A stretch of DNA of 56,015 bases from Motilimonas cestriensis (lineage in GTDB: Bacteria > Pseudomonadota > Gammaproteobacteria > Enterobacterales > CBDFNC01): NCBI RefSeq assembly GCF_021295315.1, contig NZ_JAIMJA010000027.1, positions 1 through 56,015 of the forward strand, given 5' to 3'. This document shows, piece by piece, positions 53,736-56,015 of this stretch. Made by a program: the position numbers and the translations under genes. The notes under the pieces are model-generated. The model saw only the letters and a list, made by a program, of their open reading frames with translations. It had not been told where the DNA came from and did no database searches. Position 1 is the stretch's first letter. Each line of letters starts with the position of its first letter.

Positions 53736-54651
53736 CTAGTGCATCTTGTAATGGTGGCACAACTTGCTTTTTACGGCTTAATACGCCGTCTAGCCAAACA
53801 CGACCATCTACTGGCGCTTTACCGTAGGCACGCTCAACAACGCTCACATCATCACTTACTACTAGTAGCTCTGAGCCTTCTTTCATGATGTCGGTTAGCA
53901 GTAGCATTACGCTGTGACGCTTGCCTTCTTCTTTTAGTGCTGCGATATCTGCTTCTAAGTCCGCTTTGATTTCATCAAACACAGACAGATCAATCACTTC
54001 TAACTGGCCAATACCGATTAGGTTGCCATTCATGTTGAAGTCTTTGAAGTCACGCATCACAAGGTCGCGCGCCGGCGTGCCGTCAACGGCAGATTTTACT
54101 CTAAACATTTCCATGCCGAGTTCTTTAAAGTCTGCAATACCTGCGATTTCTGCAAGGGCTTCAACACATTTAATGTCGGCAGTGGTACAAGTAGGAGATT
54201 TGAAGATAACCGTGTCACTTAAGATAGCGCACATCATAATGCCCGCGATATTGGCTGGAATTTCAACGTTGTGAAAGTCGTACATCATTTTAATAATGGT
54301 GTTACTACAGCCGACAGGGCGGATCCAACACTCAAGGGGGGTTGAAGTGGTTAGGTCGCCTAGTTTGTGATGGTCAACAATGCCAACGATAGTGGCTTGG
54401 TCAATGTCATCTGGCGCTTGAGTAAGCTCTGAGTGGTCAACAATGTAAACTTCTTCACCGGCGTAGCTGGTTTTGTATTCAGGTGCTTCAAAACCAAATT
54501 TTTCTAAGATAAATGCAGTTTCAGGTGATAGCTCACCTAAACGTGCTGGCACTGATGCTTCACCAATTTGATTTTTTAGGTAAGCAAGGGCGATAGCGCC
54601 ACAAATAGAATCTGAATCTGGGATTTTATGACCCACTACATAAACTGGCAT
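53731..54651 (-). CDS. ppaC: Manganese-dependent inorganic pyrophosphatase (family II)
   Basis: A 306-residue cytosolic enzyme of the DHH superfamily. Metal ligands are visible in 'VVGHKIPDSDS' (His8, Asp12, Asp14), 'VYIVDHSE' and the DHH motif 'GIVDHHKLGD'; the C-terminal DHHA2 domain contains the substrate-binding 'DGVLSRKKQVVPPL' (Ser-Arg-Lys-Lys). It splits pyrophosphate to phosphate with Mn2+ or Co2+. AGGAGA precedes the ATG. The stop codon is formed by repeat copy C. It lies next to pfkB on the same strand but with a hairpin between them. Confidence 0.95.
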   Translation of the reverse strand: MPVYVVGHKIPDSDSICGAIALAYLKNQIGEASVPARLGELSPETAFILEKFGFEAPEYKTSYAGEEVYIVDHSELTQAPDDIDQATIVGIVDHHKLGDLTTSTPLECWIRPVGCSNTIIKMMYDFHNVEIPANIAGIMMCAILSDTVIFKSPTCTTADIKCVEALAEIAGIADFKELGMEMFRVKSAVDGTPARDLVMRDFKDFNMNGNLIGIGQLEVIDLSVFDEIKADLEADIAALKEEGKRHSVMLLLTDIMKEGSELLVVSDDVSVVERAYGKAPVDGRVWLDGVLSRKKQVVPPLQDALA

Positions 54652-54757
54652 GGTGTAACTCTCCTTTAATTTTCGGCGATTTTAACAAAGTTTACATCTG
54701 TTCGGAAATCATTATCGGCTTAAAAAGTAGCAAAAATGTTACGACTTAACCGTTTAT

Positions 54758-54808
54758 ACCCAATCAACCTGGAGATGCTTGAGGCATGCATCTTCAAGTT
54801 GATTGGGT
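54758..54808. repeat. Hairpin form of the short dispersed repeat
   Basis: ACCCAATCAACCTGGAGATG then C (54758-54778) pairs with GCATCTTCAAGTTGATTGGG then T (54788-54808), with two mismatches over 21 bp and a 9-base loop. It starts directly after the pfkB stop codon (54809-54811) on the minus strand and could act as its transcript end. Single arms of the same motif are at 11136, 42866 and 46926. Confidence 0.75.
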
Positions 54809-55753
54809 TTACACTAGGGGATGCTTGCTTAATATCCACTGGTACAAGTTAGCAACATCATCAGCATTACATAGCTGAGTGCCATGGTTCATGGTGGCGG
54901 CAGTGCCTGCAGCCACGCCTAAACGCGCCGCTTCGCGAAGGCTTTTGCCTTGTGCTAGTGCCATGCTAACGGCGCCAACCATGCTGTCGCCAGCACCTAC
55001 GGTACTATTCTTTTTGACCCTTGGCGGCACGATTTGTTCACAAATATCGTTACTGACAAGGAGTGCGCCTTGTGGACCTAATGACACTAATACCACCTCG
55101 GCTTTACCTTGGTTGATAATTTCTCGCGCCTTTTGCTCTAGCTCTTCGGGCACAATCAGTTCTGAGCCAGTTAGCAATGCGAGCTCGTTGGCGTTGGGTT
55201 TGATGAGATATAACCCACCTTGTGCGACCGCTTTCTCAAGGGCTGGGCCTGAGGCATCAAAAATCACTTTAATCTGCTGGCTTTGGCAATAGTTAACAAT
55301 GTCGGCAACCAAGTCGCCGGGCATGCCTTCGGCTAAGCTGCCGCTTATCACGCAGTAATCGGCATCTTGATGCAGCGCCAGTTGCGCTAATAGTTGCTGT
55401 TGCTCGTCAGCCGAAAGCGACGCGCCGGGCATAATAAAACGGTATTGTGCGTTATCGTTGGGCGTGACTACATTAAGGTTTTGTCTGGTCCAAGTCGCGC
55501 AGGTTGATGGCTGGCAAGTGATGCCTTCTTGCTCAAGTAATTGGGTTAAGTGCTCGCCCGTTGAGCCGCCGGTAGGATAAATAGCCACTGAATCGCCACC
55601 CAGTTTTTTAATGGCGCGAGACACGTTAATGCCACCGCCACCGGGCTCAAACACGGGGTCAGTACAGCGTAGTTTCGCTTCGGCAATGATACGAGGTGTG
55701 GTTGATGCGCAATCTAGTGCGGGGTTGGCGGTAATGGTGACTATTTTTTGCAT
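54809..55753 (-). CDS. pfkB: 6-phosphofructokinase II (PfkB family)
   Basis: A 314-residue sugar kinase. The start 'VTITANPALDCAS' and 'EAKLRCTDPVFEPGGGGINV' closely follow E. coli PfkB rather than FruK; later 'PTGGSTGEHLTQLLEQEGI', 'YLIKPNANELALLTG' and the ribokinase-family catalytic motif 'NSTVGAGDSMVGAV' (GAGD Asp as base). It phosphorylates fructose 6-phosphate; tagatose 6-phosphate or fructose 1-phosphate are alternatives in the family. Length matches PfkB (309). The presence of a phosphofructokinase implies a full Embden-Meyerhof route, which many Shewanella lack. Confidence 0.88.
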   Translation of the reverse strand: MQKIVTITANPALDCASTTPRIIAEAKLRCTDPVFEPGGGGINVSRAIKKLGGDSVAIYPTGGSTGEHLTQLLEQEGITCQPSTCATWTRQNLNVVTPNDNAQYRFIMPGASLSADEQQQLLAQLALHQDADYCVISGSLAEGMPGDLVADIVNYCQSQQIKVIFDASGPALEKAVAQGGLYLIKPNANELALLTGSELIVPEELEQKAREIINQGKAEVVLVSLGPQGALLVSNDICEQIVPPRVKKNSTVGAGDSMVGAVSMALAQGKSLREAARLGVAAGTAATMNHGTQLCNADDVANLYQWILSKHPLV

Positions 55754-55961
55754 TTGGCTGATTCCTAAACTGAAACAGCCATAATCATGTAATGGTTAGT
55801 AGCCTTGTGTCTATTAATAAAATAAATAATTTAGCGCAAAGTGGACCTTTAACGCTAAATAAAGCACTTAAACTATTTGCGGGTGTAGCACTGAGGAATC
55901 CCCTGATGATTTCATTAAAAATCATAAATTTAAGTAGAATGGCATCTTTCCGTATGATCTA

Positions 55962-56015
55962 ATGAATTCGCCAAAACACAAAAAACCAAACAGAAAGATG
56001 CGCGAACTTAAGATT
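55962..56015 (+). CDS. Possible gene start cut by the window end
   Basis: ATG at 55962 opens MNSPKHKKPNRKMRELKI and stays open to the edge. No clear ribosome site is visible, and 18 codons cannot be classified. The 200 bases before it, divergent from pfkB, show nothing definite beyond AT-rich promoter-like DNA. Confidence 0.3.
   Translation, partial: MNSPKHKKPNRKMRELKI

Noticed and set aside
54758-54808. Integron-type attachment site
   Set aside because: No integrase or cassette genes are near, and the motif recurs as single arms elsewhere, fitting a REP-like repeat better.

Overview
The window looks like a chromosomal segment of a Gram-negative, probably aquatic gammaproteobacterium, most likely of the Alteromonadales (Shewanella and relatives). 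Supporting signs are a Lpp-type lipoprotein, lipoprotein and Tat-free Sec signal peptides, a chitinase with chitin-binding modules, a chemosensory cluster containing CrsA/CrsR-like partner-switch genes known from Shewanella, and moderately AT-leaning DNA. The taxon is inference. A PfkB-type phosphofructokinase at the right end argues against a typical Shewanella, many of which lack phosphofructokinase. No phage, integrase, IS transposase, tRNA or CRISPR array was seen.

Layout. 1-0.4 kb: 3' end of an rRNA operon (5S) with terminators. 0.6-5.8 kb: small membrane and secreted proteins (two DUF3592 proteins, a CpeT-like protein, a globin, a periplasmic protein plus a membrane-anchored helical protein) and RarD. 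5.9-13.5 kb: an RsmB-type RNA methyltransferase, an L,D-transpeptidase next to Lpp, a HI0933-type flavoprotein, and a secreted GH19 chitinase. 13.6-27.3 kb: signalling island with a divergent PAS-EAL-CBS protein and a long + strand operon (membrane MCP, CrsA, CrsR, CheY, CheA, CheW, triple-PAS soluble receptor, CheR, CheD, CheB). It resembles F7-type chemosensory systems with a built-in general-stress partner switch. 27.3-29.3 kb: a BMT5-like methyltransferase with a zinc finger, and an HDOD protein. 29.6-31.8 kb: a bufferin operon (duplicated 12-cysteine BufA2-like precursor, MNIO enzyme BufB, partner BufC). 32-35.7 kb: a large ImpA/M60 metalloprotease lipoprotein with a hypervariable-looking linker. 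36.4-39.5 kb: DUF2157/DUF4401/GDYXXLXY membrane operon. 39.7-46 kb: COG2509 flavoprotein, FdxA, DUF4124 protein and a group of unrecognised genes. 46-50.7 kb: a solute-binding protein, START protein and M16 peptidase, with a leftover M16 tail between them. 50.9-55.8 kb: SulP transporter, TM2-pilin fusion, Mn-dependent pyrophosphatase and PfkB.

Two dispersed non-coding repeat families run through the window. One, found in three long copies and one partial copy, has an end that supplies or abuts the stop codon of neighbouring genes. The other is a short ACCCAAGCAACCTSAAGATGC-like motif, once present as a near-perfect hairpin.

The best candidates for new biology are the bufferin operon with its internally duplicated precursor, the stop-codon-anchored repeat, the triple PAS receptor with conserved His/Trp spacing, and a Shine-Dalgarno-sequestering hairpin before the BMT5-like gene. 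All assignments come from reading sequence and translations; no database search was run.
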